A stretch of 64,000 nucleotides of DNA from Polysphondylium violaceum (GCA_000277445.1 AJWJ01000064.1:1-64000); one strand, 5' to 3'. Counted from the first letter of the stretch, positions 47,101-58,893 are shown. The notes: generated by a model from the sequence alone, not told the origin. Numbers and translations are program-made.

Positions 47101-50063
47101 TTATTGCCACTACTACTACCATTGCCGCCACTACTCTTGGATATATTCTTGTGGGCTCTCATTAGATTTGAAAATGTCCTGAGAATAGAATTGACAGGCA
47201 ACACTTCGATCTGCAGTGTACATGATGCTTGTAGATGATACACTATCTTTTGTATAAAGCTTTTGTCCCCAAGCAGTTTAATCGAGTTTTCCTCAGACTG
47301 ACTCGACAGCGACTCATGGTAGCTCCAGAAATCATATCCCTCGATACCATCGTTGGATTCAATTTCAATCCTTTCACCAATAAAATGAAAATCGTTGAAT
47401 GATGGTTGTTGCTGTTGTTGTTGCTGTTGTTGTGGGTAAAACGGTTGTTGATATATACTGGGTGATTGTAATTGGTATGCTTGTTGCTGTTGTTGTTGTT
47501 GCTGTTGTTGCAGCTGTTGTTGTAAAATTTGATTGGACTTCATCACGGAAAAGAAGAGATTGTTGTTGTTATTGGTGCTGTAGTTGAAGGACTTTGGTGA
47601 TATCTTGGGTGTTTGGGGTCTGTAGATATTGGGTGTTTGGGGTCTAAGCACATTGGGCGTTTGGGGACGAGTGAGGGGCGTTGAGAGCGGAGGAATCTTG
47701 TTCTTGTTGTTGTTGTTGTTGGTACTATTGATGCTGTTTACGTTGGATGAAAGATACGCATTCTGCTGCTGTTGTTGCTGTTGTTGGAATTGCTGCTGCA
47801 GTTCAAAGATGTTGGGAGTCTGGGGCGGCTGAAACAAGTATTTGGGCGATATGAGCACACCGGGCGTTTGGGGCCGTGATTGGGGTATCGCCAACACAGG
47901 TGCGGGTTTCATTGACATGTACAGTGGTTTGGCCAGCGGCGATGTCGCTGAAATGCTTCCATTGCTAATGGATCTTACCATCCCTCCATTACCGCTACTA
48001 TTACCGCTACTGTGTTGTTGATGTTGCTGTGATCCTGGAGAGGTGATGGGGTGGCGAGAGGGGAGCGCAAGTTGGGCGGCGGGTAATGGATGATGAATGG
48101 GTGTTTTGGGCGGCAACGAGTTTGTTGGAGGCGAGGAAAAGGCTTCATTCGGTGCAGGGGTAGCCGTAGATGTAATTGGTGGTGAAGAGGTAAACGATAC
48201 ACTTGCTGATGTCACGCTAGAAAAGCAAGATGAGGTCGACGAGGACGATGAAGTCGAGGGTGGAGACACATCTTCTTCCAACAACTGTTTGCTTCTAAAG
48301 CTCTGTACTGCGCTCATTGGAGGTGTATCTATTCTTATACCCGACATTGGTGATAAAAAGTTGGTTATCTTTTCATCATCATCACCGTCTCGCTGATTGT
48401 TACTATTACTATTACTATTACTATCATCACTTATTTGCTCATCCTTGTATAGTTCGCCGGACTGCAGGGTTGGCTCTAGTTTCAAAGAGGATATGGTGGA
48501 TGGGATACTGTAGGAAACCTGATGACTGTGCAGGTGTTGGAGATGCTGGAGATGATCAATTTGTATATTACCGTTGCTATTGTTGTTATTGTTATTAACG
48601 ATGTGAATGTCTTGTTTCATTTCAGACTCTATGACCACGGCAACGGGTGGTGTAGCAGTGATTGATGTCGATGGTGATTTAAAAGTAAGTATCTTCTTTT
48701 TACTCTTCCTTTTCTTTTCCCTCTCTTTCTCGATGACGTCGAGTTGGTGTTGTTTGTATTGATAGAGCTGTTGTTTGGCTACTTTACTATTGGTCAGCGT
48801 GGGCTTTAGTCTGTGGAGAAAGAGATTCAGCGATATGGGCGACACTTTAAACGACGCGATGAACGGATGGCTGAGGATCTCGGGCCAGCTGATTCTCTTT
48901 TCGGGGTCTTTGCACAACAGCCCCTTGAGCAAAGACATGATGTCTATGTCCTCGATCGCCTCGTAGGGCAACGAGTTGTTTTGGTTATTCAAGTCATCGT
49001 CGTTGCTGTACTCGTCGTCGTTGTCGTCGTCGTTGCTATCGTCATCATCGTCCTCGTCGTCACCATTGTCTGACGCCGATGTCGACAGTCTATTTGACGA
49101 TGATGCCATAGAATGGTTGCGTTGATGACGTTGGTGATGTCTCTTTTTGTGATGTTGTTTGTTTGAAGACGGCGACAGCTTGAGTGTATTGTCTAGCACG
49201 AGATGAATGAGTGAGCCTATATTATCGGTGACAAAGGGTAGTTTGCCCGTGACCAATTGATACAAGAGTATGCCAAGTGACCACAGATCAGCCTTGTGGT
49301 CATAGGGCTGCTCCTTGAGTATCTCTGGTGCCAAATACAATGGTGTGCCTTTCAGCGACGTCAGCATCACACTATGTGACGATATCGTCTTGGCAAACCC
49401 AAAATCACAGATCTTTAGTCGGCCCGTACTACTAATCAATATGTTTTGTGATTTAATATCTCTATGTATCACTCTATTTGAATGCAAATAATATAATCCC
49501 TGTACCAGCTGATAACAAATCGATTGAATCATATCTCTCGACAACGTCAATTTATCTTTTCTAGTCGTTATTGGTGATTTCGATGCAGTATTACTATTAT
49601 CACTATCATTATTAAATACATGTTTTTCTTCCTCCTCTTGAATTATCTGATATAAATCAGTCTATACAACACACAGATACATATTAATACATCTATATCT
49701 ATATTTATATCTATATCTAATACTCATACTAATCTAGCGAAACATACATATGCATATTCAGTGACCAAATGAAAATCATGATCGGTTTCAAAAGAATCAT
49801 AAAATTGAATAATATTGGGATGAGATAGATTTCTCACGATTTCAATTTCAGATCTGAGACTATTGAGCTCCTTGATACTCTTTCCCTTTTTTGGTATAAC
49901 TTTTAGAGCATATATTTTATTTGTATACTTTTTCCTGCACTATGGTTATTGTTATTAATCAGTAAACAAACAGAGTATGAGTATAGAACAAACATACTTT
50001 ATACACTTTTCCATAACAACCTTCTCCTATTAAATCTATTATATGGTAATTATCATGATCCAT
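44133..50063 (-). CDS. tsuA: Fused-family kinase (STK36/TsuA), 4 exons
   Basis: About 1928 residues. Three 5' exons complete the kinase: one from ATG 50063 (MDHDNYHIIDLIGEGCYGKV), one starting with CRKKYTNKIYALKVI, and the exon starting TDLYQIIQEE, which continues without interruption to 44133. Kinase motifs are GEGCYGKV, HRDIKSQNIL, DFGFAK and GTPLYLAPEIL, as in Fused. A poly-Asp insert (49020-49070) sits inside the C-lobe. A long Ser/Gln/Asn-rich middle has a cluster of PQTP motifs (47595-47900), and the C-terminal third has armadillo/HEAT repeats (VRSKTCNLIGNLFKFND; RKFASFALGNAAFYS). The Dictyostelium homologue Tsunami (TsuA) sits on microtubules and is needed for polarity and chemotaxis. 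It is longer than human STK36 (1315) because of low-complexity inserts. Confidence 0.92.
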
Positions 50064-51194
50064 TGAAATAAGTATACATAGTATCTCTTTGCATTAATAT
50101 ATATAGAATGTCCAATTTTGTTTTTTTTTTTTTTTTTTTCTTAATCAAAAAATTTATTTTATAAATCTAGATTTTAATAATGATATCAATCAAGATATCA
50201 ACCTTTACCTGTCTCTTTGGATAGAAAATATTATATTTTATTAATAAAGATATCAAAGATGTGTTGTGTTTTCAGCTTTTGAATAAAATTTGATAATAGA
50301 CATTTAAAGTACATTCAAACATGATTCCAGCGACTGATTGTGAAATGAGCGACACCGGTCCTCCTTTATTTTCCTGATGGTCGACATATGTTTAGCAAAC
50401 TTATAAAACCATAGGGATCTACCATCATTCAGAATTAAAGTGGAGTACCCATGTACTTGGGACATTAACTCTTTTATTTTATCTTTTTTTTTATTTCTTT
50501 TTATCTTTTTTAAAAATTGAAGAAAATAAAAAGTTTTATCTAAACAATGATATTGAAATATTTTCTTAATTTACACCATATACATAGAGTAAAAGCAAGA
50601 TATGTTTTTACCAAAAAAACTTCAAGAGTGAAGAAAAAAGAAACTAGATCATCAAACGAAACTGAAAAAGTAGGTTATGGAATAAACTCTATTTTAAAAG
50701 TAATTTGCAAATAATAATAAAATATAGTAATTATATTTTATTTCCAAAAAAATCATAGATTTTTGGTAAAAAGAAAAAAAATAAGAAATATCGAAATTTC
50801 GTAATTGATGCGTAACAAATTCATATTACCACGTCAGGTAATCAACAAGTTTAATAGATTACTTTCTATATATAGAAAATGTTCAAGATGCTTGTTCAAC
50901 ACGTTGCTATAGCACCCCGCATAGCATAAGTACTTGATCCTGATCAGGACTCGGATCATAAAATATCTTTCTACTACTTTCATCTTACCTATGGGTAAAT
51001 CATTGAAGAAGTGGGAGTGGGAAATCCATTTATTTTTTCTAGCTGAATATCTACAAAAACTGATGTGGTAATTTCGTTCATATAAGCACGCATAAAAGTA
51101 GCTATTCTTAATCAATACCAAAAACTATAAATAATAATCTTATTCATTACATGAAATCATCAACAATCAAATCATTGTTTTATTCATTTCTTCA
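50064..51194. other. Intergenic region with a GC-richer island and small palindromes
   Basis: No confident gene. Position 50108-50142 is a T tract (kinase promoter side). A GC-richer island at about 50325-50430 contains an inverted pair, GATGGT/ACCATC. An open frame of 95 codons on the minus strand (50834-51121) has no recognised family. Inside it are a hairpin, TGCTAT/ATAGCA (50905-50926), and a 12-bp perfect palindrome, TCCTGATCAGGA (50938-50949). These may be remnants of an old gene or an uncharacterised RNA. Confidence 0.35.
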
Positions 51195-52218
51195 ATGAAA
51201 ATCAAATTATTATTAACTCTTTTCTGTTTTCTCTTTTTTGCTAAGGCATCCATGGCTTCAAATGTACGTGTAGTCGTCTGGGTTGAATCCAATAGTACCA
51301 TTGTTGGTGAATTCGAGTATATCTCAAATGCAACCACCTTACAGGCATCCCCAAAGTTAACAATTAATAATGTTGTAAGTAGTCTTGTACATGATTAAAT
51401 GATTTTATATTCATATATTTTATCTATAGATTTATGATACTCAATCTGGATATCAAACATCATCATTCAATTACGTTACTAAACAATTGACTTTTATGGC
51501 TAGAGATTCAAATGATAATAGTAGAGTATCATTTATCACTGTTGATTGTATTCAGTGGAGAGTTGTTGCTACTCATAGTGTAGAGAATGGTATTTCATGG
51601 TTAGGTTTACAATATGATCAAACGAATAATCAAAACAATTTACTTGCCGTTGGAGAATCAGGCGACATGTTGTGTGTCAGTCGTTTCAATCCAATCTCTG
51701 GTGAAAGTAGTATCATCTCAAAGCTTCAAGGCAAATTCCACGGCACTGCTTTTATCAAAAATACCCAATATCTCTACGTTACCTTATTCCAAGAGACTTT
51801 TGGTCTCACCATCTATATTGTCAATGGCAATAATGCAGAGAAATCATATCCTGTCCAACTCACCAATTTCCCTCGTGGATATACTTTTTTATCTGGCCCT
51901 TATTTGACAACATATGTTCCAACCTATGGAAATATTCTCTCTTTGGTAAACTTTCAAATAATCAATAGAGCCGATATTGTCAAAGTGGCCAAGTTTGCTT
52001 CTATTTCACCAGGAGAGAGTCAAATCACTATCTACAATACAATGAGTCAACAAACTCTTTCTAAAAACGTAGCAATGGTTGCCGACCAAAATGGATTACC
52101 ATTCTTGTACTCTGTTGCCAAACAGGATGGTTCTTTTTATTTTGAAATTTTTGATCTCTCAATCAATGATTTGGTAGTATACCAATTACTCCTGACACCA
52201 ATCATTGCAATGTTTTAA
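51195..52218 (+). CDS. Secreted protein of unknown function, 2 exons
   Basis: Exon 1 is 51195-51374 and exon 2 is 51430-52218, giving about 322 residues. The N-terminus is a clear signal peptide (MKIKLLLTLFCFLFFAKASMA). The mature protein is beta-rich, with repeated short strands and turns (NNLLAVGESGDMLCV, IKNTQYLYVTLFQETFGL, GNILSLVNFQI). The spacing hints at a propeller-like fold, but no family signature is recognised. There is one Cys pair candidate (DCIQ, MLCV). It ends 96 bp from the 3' end of a convergent membrane-protein gene. I cannot assign a function. Confidence 0.7.
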
Positions 52219-52314
52219 AACTGTATCTCTTCTTTTCAATTTGTTATCGTTTATATGTATTCAATAAAATACTCAATGTTTTATTCATTTTATTAGAAAC
52301 CAACTTGTCCAAGA

Positions 52315-53743
52315 TTATTCATTTTTGCCAATGTGGACATTAACATTATAAAGATCATCTGGGGCTGAAACGAGATAATCAATTGTGGTAGTAATAGTTT
52401 TACCATGATAATCAATGGAGAGAGTTTTAGGCTCTGATGTCCAATGTGCATGTTTCAAGAAATATCCAGGATCAAGAGAAGCATTTTGAATAGCAATTTT
52501 GTTAGATGAACCCCAAGGGACACTTACACCAATTGTAAAACCTTCAGTTGGGTTATTTCCACAAATTGTTTGTATGGCGATATCGCAACCCTCCATGAAG
52601 GTCTGTTCATTTTGATAAATAAGGACTCCATAATAACAAATAGAATCCAGTGTGGTAATTGGATTGAAATCTGGAGGTAACTATTCATTATTTGTTAATA
52701 ATAAACATTATAAACTATACATATATAATTTACTTACAATGGTAGAATTTGATGTCCCCATTTTATCGATAGTGTAATCAAGTGCTCCAAAATCATTGGC
52801 TCTTCCAGGATTTACAGCATTGTCTTTGGAATGTTTAAAAAGCTTCCAATCATTGTCTTTGTCCCAGTTAAATACCTGAACCTTCAAAGTGAATAAACCT
52901 AATAAAAAAGAATAGTTGTTAATGATTTATTAATATATAACGAAAAAAAAAACTAGTGAAAAACCTACGATTTAACCAATTAAAGATGTACATCACAGTA
53001 ATAAATACTATTACAAAAACAAGTGTTGAAGCCAAAGATGCCAAAAGTCCTGGTGAAACTACAAAGCTAAAAGATTCTAATCCCAACTCGACAGCAACCT
53101 GAGTCAAGCGTATAGCAAAATTAACAACAAGGAAACCCAAACCATCTGCAATGGTAGATGATAAAACTCTAGCAACCAGATAAGCAGCAACAGAGTATCC
53201 CAAGATATGGGGAGTATCTAAATTATAGGAATGGACTCCGAGAATACTAACACCTTTTACATATTGGCCTACTTGAATAGTGGATTGAAAAGCAGTATTT
53301 GGATTTTCAGCTTTAGCAGCTTCTGTTGCGGCCACCATTGACTCTGTGAAAGACCAAATTAACGCATCTTGAGTCCATGACATATAAAACTCGTCACCTT
53401 TGGAAGACTTGACTTTAGCCCAAGCTCTTTCACCAAGGTTTTTAATATTTTCCATTACTGGTTGGAGACCCTTTTGAGCTTTATCTTCAATTTCTTTTAT
53501 CTTAGCCCAATTATTATTTTGATAAGCGGCCTTCACTTCTTTGTTGGTGTAAAGTTGGGGTGGTTTGTTTGGTGAAACATTGGTAGTTTTGGGTTCTGTA
53601 CCCACACTAGCCGAAAGACCTTCGGCTTTATGACGTAGGATATATTTTTCTTTTTCAATTTGAGCTTCGCCAACAATGGTTAATGCTCCAAAAATATGTG
53701 GTAAATCATCTATATGATTAAATCTAAGTGGAGAAGATGTCAT
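52315..53743 (-). CDS. Uncharacterised protein with helical N-terminal part, membrane segment and C-terminal beta domain, 3 exons
   Basis: Exons are 53743-52969, 52898-52738 and 52680-52315, giving about 433 residues in agreeing phase. The N-terminal 170 residues are predicted helical and charged (KEVKAAYQNNNWAKIKEIED), without a signal peptide. A hydrophobic region follows, ending in a clear membrane helix (SLASTLVFVIVFITVMYIF, about residues 237-255). The last 180 residues look like a beta-sandwich domain with FNWDKDNDWKLF, CYYGVLIYQNEQTF and VNVHIGKNE. I do not recognise a named family. The last intron junctions are supported by phase and by the continuous domain they produce. Function unknown. 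Confidence 0.72.
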
Positions 53744-54309
53744 GTTTGTAGTTTGTAAAATATTGATTGTTTTTTAAAAGAAATAAACCTATCTTTTTTA
53801 TTTTTCATTTTATTATTTATTTATAAAAAAATTTCATTTCATTTTATTATTTATTTATTTATAAAACATTTCACAAATTTGCCCTTTTCAGCGAATCAAA
53901 AAAAACTTGCATTTTTTTAAACACAGTTCAATCGTTTTTAGTGTTGAAAAAATCTAAAAGTTTACAACAATACAAGGGAAAGAAGACCTTTGAGAAATGT
54001 GGTGAATGAACAACAAAATGCGCGACAAAAACAAACATAAATATCTAGTCTTTTTGTGGCACTTCCGCCCCATTTTTTGCCCAATAAAGATATTCAACGA
54101 AACAAAAAAAAAACCTTGGTTGCATTTTTCAAAACAAGCAACAATTTGATTCGTTATTAAATGTCTTTTATTATTATCCTCTTTCAATTCTCAAACTTTA
54201 ACAACACTAAAGAAGAAGATTTTAAATGGTGGTGCAATAGTTCAAAATGTGGTACTCTGCTAATTCATTAAAAACAATATCTTAATCCTTTTTTTTTTTT
54301 CTGAACAAG
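53744..54309. other. Intergenic region flanked by a short inverted repeat
   Basis: No gene is seen. TTTAGTGTTG near 53938-53947 is repeated inverted near 54201-54210, about 260 bp apart. Similarity does not clearly extend beyond ten bases. The rest is A/T runs. The open frame at 53954-54187 on the minus strand has no protein features. Confidence 0.35.
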
Positions 54310-56277
54310 TTAAATATGAGGAATCTGAATTTTATTTCTCAATGAAGATTTCTTTGTCTTTTTCCATGATTTCTTATTCTTTGCTACGCTGAGATTAGAG
54401 TTTTCAAACTTTGCACCTTTTAAATTTGAACCAGAGAAATTGGTTTTCTCGTCCAACGAAGAGCCACTGAAATCGGCGTCTGATAAATTACAATTTGTAA
54501 AATCACAACCATCTAAAATTGCATTTCTAAAGTTACAACCGGTGAAATCTGAACGACTAAACACACTGCCTGACAGTTTTGATCCACTGAAATCTGTGCC
54601 ATGGGCAATCAATTCGGTGGCCATCATGTGCGACAAGACTGATTGGGATATGATTGCTTTGCTGAGATTTGCATTTGAAATATTAGAGTGTTTAAACGAG
54701 GATTTCTCCAATTTGCATCCAACCATATTGGCCTTTAACAGCAATGAGGAATTAAACAAACACTCGGACAGATTCGAGTATTCAGCATTGACACAGGTTA
54801 GATCCAGTCCAGACAAGTTTACTCTACACAACCAGAGTCCTCTGAGTCTGGGATAATCATAGCATTTGTTTATCATTTTAATGATATCGGTTCTAGTCAA
54901 TTCCGATTCATTTTGAATCAATTGTACCAAGGGTTCAATTCTAAAGAACTCAGCCTCTTGTAAAAGACCTTTGGTATTGATTTGAGAGCCGCTGGTGGGC
55001 GATATATATTTACCAGTACGAAGAAAATCTAGAATCAATGCAAAGTAGACGGGATTTCTATCAATGAAAATGATCTCTTCCTTGAGGACCAATTCAATTT
55101 GCAATTCAACAATTTTAAATAGTAAGCCAATTGGATAAACGGCCACTGTTCTTATACTCGTGGCAAATAATGTACCACCAACATTGAAATTTACAGGTGT
55201 AGATTTATCTACTTTATGATTATTGATTATAATTGTTGGACTATTGTTATTGATAGTGTTATTTTGTTGTTGTTGATGTTGAGGATTTGGTATATTTAAA
55301 TTAATTTTATTCATATCATCTTGATATGGAGGTGGTTGAATGGGTTTACCTAGTGTAGGGGTGTTGATTAAACTACTGTTATTACTACTTCCACAACTAC
55401 TACTGCCGTCTATATTACTAATGCTGCTACTACTGGTTGGCGTTGAAACATCGGGTGTAGTGAATGCATTGATTTTTGGAGAGTTTTGAGCCACTAAAAT
55501 GGTGGATGCATTTTGTTGTTGTTGCTGTTGTTGTTGCACCTTGATTGGTGATTTCTCTTTAATAGTTAGGTTTGAAAACAATTCATTGTACTCTTTAATT
55601 TGTTCGGGATTTGTTTCGCTTACTATTCTATTTAAATTTTGCATCATAACGTCGTCGTCAAACGAAGAGAAATCGCTCACCAAACTAAGATTTGAAGCTG
55701 TTCTATTTGAAATCTTTGGTGCTCTAGATGAAATCTTTCTCACAACCAACTCTGTTCTCTCGTCCTCTGATGATGAATATTCACCTCTACTCTTGACACT
55801 AATGGGGGAACTAGTACGTTGTTGTTGTTGTTGCTTTACTTTTAATAAAGATACACTATTTACACTAGCACTGCTTTCAGTATCACTGAAATCCCCTTGA
55901 TCGTCGTCTTTTAGTATTGCTGGTGTTACACAACCAGCCTCTGTATTTGTGAATGAAGAATACTCTAAACTATCTAGAAAAGAGGATGTATGACTTAGCT
56001 GATATTGATTATTACTCGAGGTTAAACTCTTTTGATGATTACTATTGTATATGATTCTATCGATATTACTATTCAACTCTGCTGCTGCTGCCGCTGCTAT
56101 ATAATTACTATTATTCTCTTCTAATCCTGTTGCACTACGATGTAATAAATTGGAGTATCTTCTTTGTGGTGTACTATTAGTTGCTGTTGTTTTATTACTA
56201 TTACTATTACTATTGGATTCTTGTTGATGATTAGTTAATTCATCACTATGAGTAGTTGTATCAGATCTACTATTCAT
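54310..56277 (-). CDS. KCTD9-like protein: BTB/T1 domain plus pentapeptide repeats
   Basis: Single exon of 655 residues. The N-terminal half is Ser/Asn/Gln-rich and includes a short Ala run (IAAAAAAEL). A KCTD-type BTB/T1 domain starts at VNFNVGGTLFATSIRTV (about residue 358) and continues with FIDRNPVYFALILDFLRTGKY in two parts. After a linker come pentapeptide repeats with the A(D/N)LxG-type pattern (SGLDLTCVNAEYSNLSECLF; GCNFRNAILDGCDFTNCNLS), about 20 units in all. The C-terminal tail is basic. The BTB-then-pentapeptide order is that of KCTD9, a presumed cullin-3 adaptor. Animal KCTD9 also carries a DUF3446-like N-terminal part, which is not evident here. Substrate unknown. Confidence 0.87.
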   Translation of the reverse strand: MNSRSDTTTHSDELTNHQQESNSNSNSNKTTATNSTPQRRYSNLLHRSATGLEENNSNYIAAAAAAELNSNIDRIIYNSNHQKSLTSSNNQYQLSHTSSFLDSLEYSSFTNTEAGCVTPAILKDDDQGDFSDTESSASVNSVSLLKVKQQQQQRTSSPISVKSRGEYSSSEDERTELVVRKISSRAPKISNRTASNLSLVSDFSSFDDDVMMQNLNRIVSETNPEQIKEYNELFSNLTIKEKSPIKVQQQQQQQQNASTILVAQNSPKINAFTTPDVSTPTSSSSISNIDGSSSCGSSNNSSLINTPTLGKPIQPPPYQDDMNKINLNIPNPQHQQQQNNTINNNSPTIIINNHKVDKSTPVNFNVGGTLFATSIRTVAVYPIGLLFKIVELQIELVLKEEIIFIDRNPVYFALILDFLRTGKYISPTSGSQINTKGLLQEAEFFRIEPLVQLIQNESELTRTDIIKMINKCYDYPRLRGLWLCRVNLSGLDLTCVNAEYSNLSECLFNSSLLLKANMVGCKLEKSSFKHSNISNANLSKAIISQSVLSHMMATELIAHGTDFSGSKLSGSVFSRSDFTGCNFRNAILDGCDFTNCNLSDADFSGSSLDEKTNFSGSNLKGAKFENSNLSVAKNKKSWKKTKKSSLRNKIQIPHI

Positions 56278-57006
56278 TCGATAAGATGTTTATTTATATA
56301 TGTATAGTATTATATATATATTAATATGTGTAGATATTATTATTTATTACGATATAGGTGTATTTATTTTAAAATCAAGAAAGAGAGTATATCGTAAACT
56401 ATAATTATTAATAAATAGGTGTTTATTGTTACAAATGAATAGATAAGATAAAGTGGTGTATGAAGTATGATGTATGATGTTTGTTAAAAGATGTAATATT
56501 TAAGTTTACAAGAATGAATATCCAATATGTATATGTTATTGAAAATTTTAAAATAATAAAAGTGTGGTGTGTGTTTATCTCTTTGTACAATATAGGTGTG
56601 TCAAAAAAATAATCTATGTAATTTTTTGTGTTGGTGGGTGGTCTGAAAAACTATGATTTGTTGGGATTGAAACGTTTCAATCGAATTTTAACAATTTTTT
56701 CAAATTTTTTTTGTTGTTATTTGATTGCCCACCACACCACCATTTTTCGAAAAAATCGCGATCAAAGTTAGATGGAAATCTGTGAAAAATTAAAATCTTT
56801 ATTTTACAAAAATGGATAGAGTAATAATAATAATATAATGCAGTAATTATTATTATAACACACAAAAAATACCTTTTAAAATAATGTAAAAGTTTGTGTT
56901 GTGTGTGAGTATCTATTTTTAGGTGATTAAACAGTGATCAATCTGTCATTACCACCAACCACACGATATATACACCAAGATACAATTGTATCCCCATCCG
57001 TGGCCT
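56278..57006. promoter_or_regulatory. Intergenic region with an 18-bp perfect palindrome
   Basis: Upstream of the BTB/pentapeptide gene and downstream of the CorA-like gene. It holds the perfect palindrome GATTGAAACGTTTCAATC (56665-56682), several TGTG/GTGT runs, and a GC-poor remainder. The open frame at 56677-56865 is low complexity and not called. Confidence 0.45.
56665..56682. repeat. 18-bp perfect palindrome
   Basis: GATTGAAACGTTTCAATC reads the same on both strands with no spacer. It has mixed base composition, so it is unlikely from AT bias alone. It could be a dimeric transcription-factor site or a cruciform-prone spot. It lies 388 bp upstream of the start codon at 56277. Confidence 0.8.
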
Positions 57007-58587
57007 CTATTGAATCCAATCTAATTTTCTAAAAATAAAATAAGTGGCGATGGCCAAAGCCAACATTGAGGCTAGAATAATAAAAAAAGGACCATAGGAA
57101 TCATATTCATCTACAAAACCCAATACCTTGCAATTCATACCAAATATACCAGCCACAAGAGTAAGAGGCATAAAAATAATGGATACTGTACCGAATCTAC
57201 TCATACTGATGTTTAGGTCATGTGATTCTTCATTCAACAACAACGACACCTTTGAAATATATACATTGTGAATGTTGCCCAACAACTCTTCACACAACTT
57301 TATCTTTTGCTTTAATCTAATAGCTCTATCATTGATACTATTTAAATAGATTAATGTTTCTTTACTAAAATCTTGTCTTAACAATGATGATAATATATCA
57401 CTATATATATATATATATATGTGTGGTTAGTATTATGTATATAGACTCCTACAATTACTATCCAACGAGATACACTACAATTTCATAAATAAATTTGAAA
57501 GTAAATTGGTTGATCTTCTTGTAGCTCTACCAAGTCTTACATATAACTCACTGTATTCAATTTCATCTTTTAAACAAAAGTCGTCGAGTACAGTCACCTC
57601 TTTAAATAGTTGATCAGTGTCTTTGTTGAATATTTCATTGATTGCATCAAAATAGGAGCAAAGCAACCACTCTGACGAAGGTATTCTTTTATCTGGTAAG
57701 TATCTAAATGTATTCAAGACATCGTCAAACGATTCCAATGGTTTTTCGTGAATGACAATCACGTACTCGTTAAACACCACGATATAGAATCCATTTTCTT
57801 TGAGATCGTTGTTTGTCGAATACTGCAACTCTGATGTGGCGATAAATATATAGTTGGGATACTCTTCACACTTTTCCGATGTATCGGCAGAGATGATATC
57901 TTCGATAGTCAAATGGTGTAACCCAAGTTCTCTGCCAAGATACTCTATCTCTTCTCTACTGAGTCCCATGACATCGATCCACAATGAACTGTGTTGGAGA
58001 TTACTAATCTCAAGCATACTATTGACACGATTCTTGCTGCTCTTGTCCAAACGAATGGAATGATGTTCATCCATATATCTACGCGTATGGTCATGATGTC
58101 TTTTTCTACGTCGACTTATATTGTTTGCTGTTGTTGTTGTTGTTGTTGTTGTCGATGTCAATTTACTATGAAGAATACTATTCGTACTATGTCCTGCACC
58201 AGCGCCACTATTCTTGCCATCCTCGTCGTCTGTATCACTATCATCTGTACCACTACTAAAATTACCGTCAGTGTCACTGCCACCACTATCTATGTCTTCT
58301 ATATTTGCCCCACTTCCCGTGGTGGGTATCGACTGAATGATAAAGTACTCTTGATTATCATCGACATTTACCTTTTGTTTGGGTAATTTATCGCCAAGCT
58401 TGATGCTTCTAATCAACGCAATCAACTCTTTGAATGAATAGGCATTCAATATATCATTCACCTCTGAGATGATCAATATTGTATGCTTATTGGCACCCTG
58501 ATTATGGTCATTGAAAAAGCTTGGCGTTGTTCTGTAACTGTGAAGATCTGAAAGTAAAGGTTGCTTGTCCATTGATGTTGACCACAT
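57007..58587 (-). CDS. CorA/MRS2-superfamily magnesium transporter, 2 exons
   Basis: Exon 1 is 58587-57479 and exon 2 is 57400-57007, giving 500 residues. The cytosolic N-terminal part shows the CorA-like beta/alpha domain (LWIDVMGLSREEIEYLGREL, HHLTIEDII, FYIVVFNEYVIVIHEKP). A long helix follows, then two C-terminal membrane segments. The first membrane segment ends in the diagnostic GMN motif (VAGIFGMNCKV) and the second is GPFFIILASMLALAIATYF. An acidic Ser/Asp/Gly insert (58205-58310) and a Thr run (58115-58150) interrupt the N-terminal domain. There is no mitochondrial targeting signal, which fits the plasma-membrane or vacuolar Alr-like branch better than mitochondrial Mrs2. The intron is short, with a (TA)n run next to the acceptor (57402-57420). 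Metal specificity is inferred. Confidence 0.9.
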
Positions 58588-58893
58588 TCGCTCCCACTAT
58601 TACTATCACTTTGTTATTGTATACTAAATAATAATACTAATAATAACACGAAATAAAAATTGGTAGTGTGTGATGTTTTTAAAAACTGTTTGGTGTCAAA
58701 ATTCGCATGCGAATTGTGTGTCATTGGGATTTCGAAAAAAATGAAAAAAAAAAATTTATTTTTATCACAAAATCTTTGCAAAATAAAGGAATTAAAAAAG
58801 ATCCTAAAATGTATTGAAGAGATCTCAAATCATATGCATATGATATTTCAGTATTATTTATCAGATGTTTGTTTGTTTATTGAGATAGGATGA
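58588..58893. other. Short AT-rich intergenic spacer
   Basis: The promoter side of the CorA-like gene and the 3' flank of rfc4. It contains A runs near 58735-58755 and a GCATGCGAATTGTG segment near 58705. No gene is seen. Confidence 0.4.
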
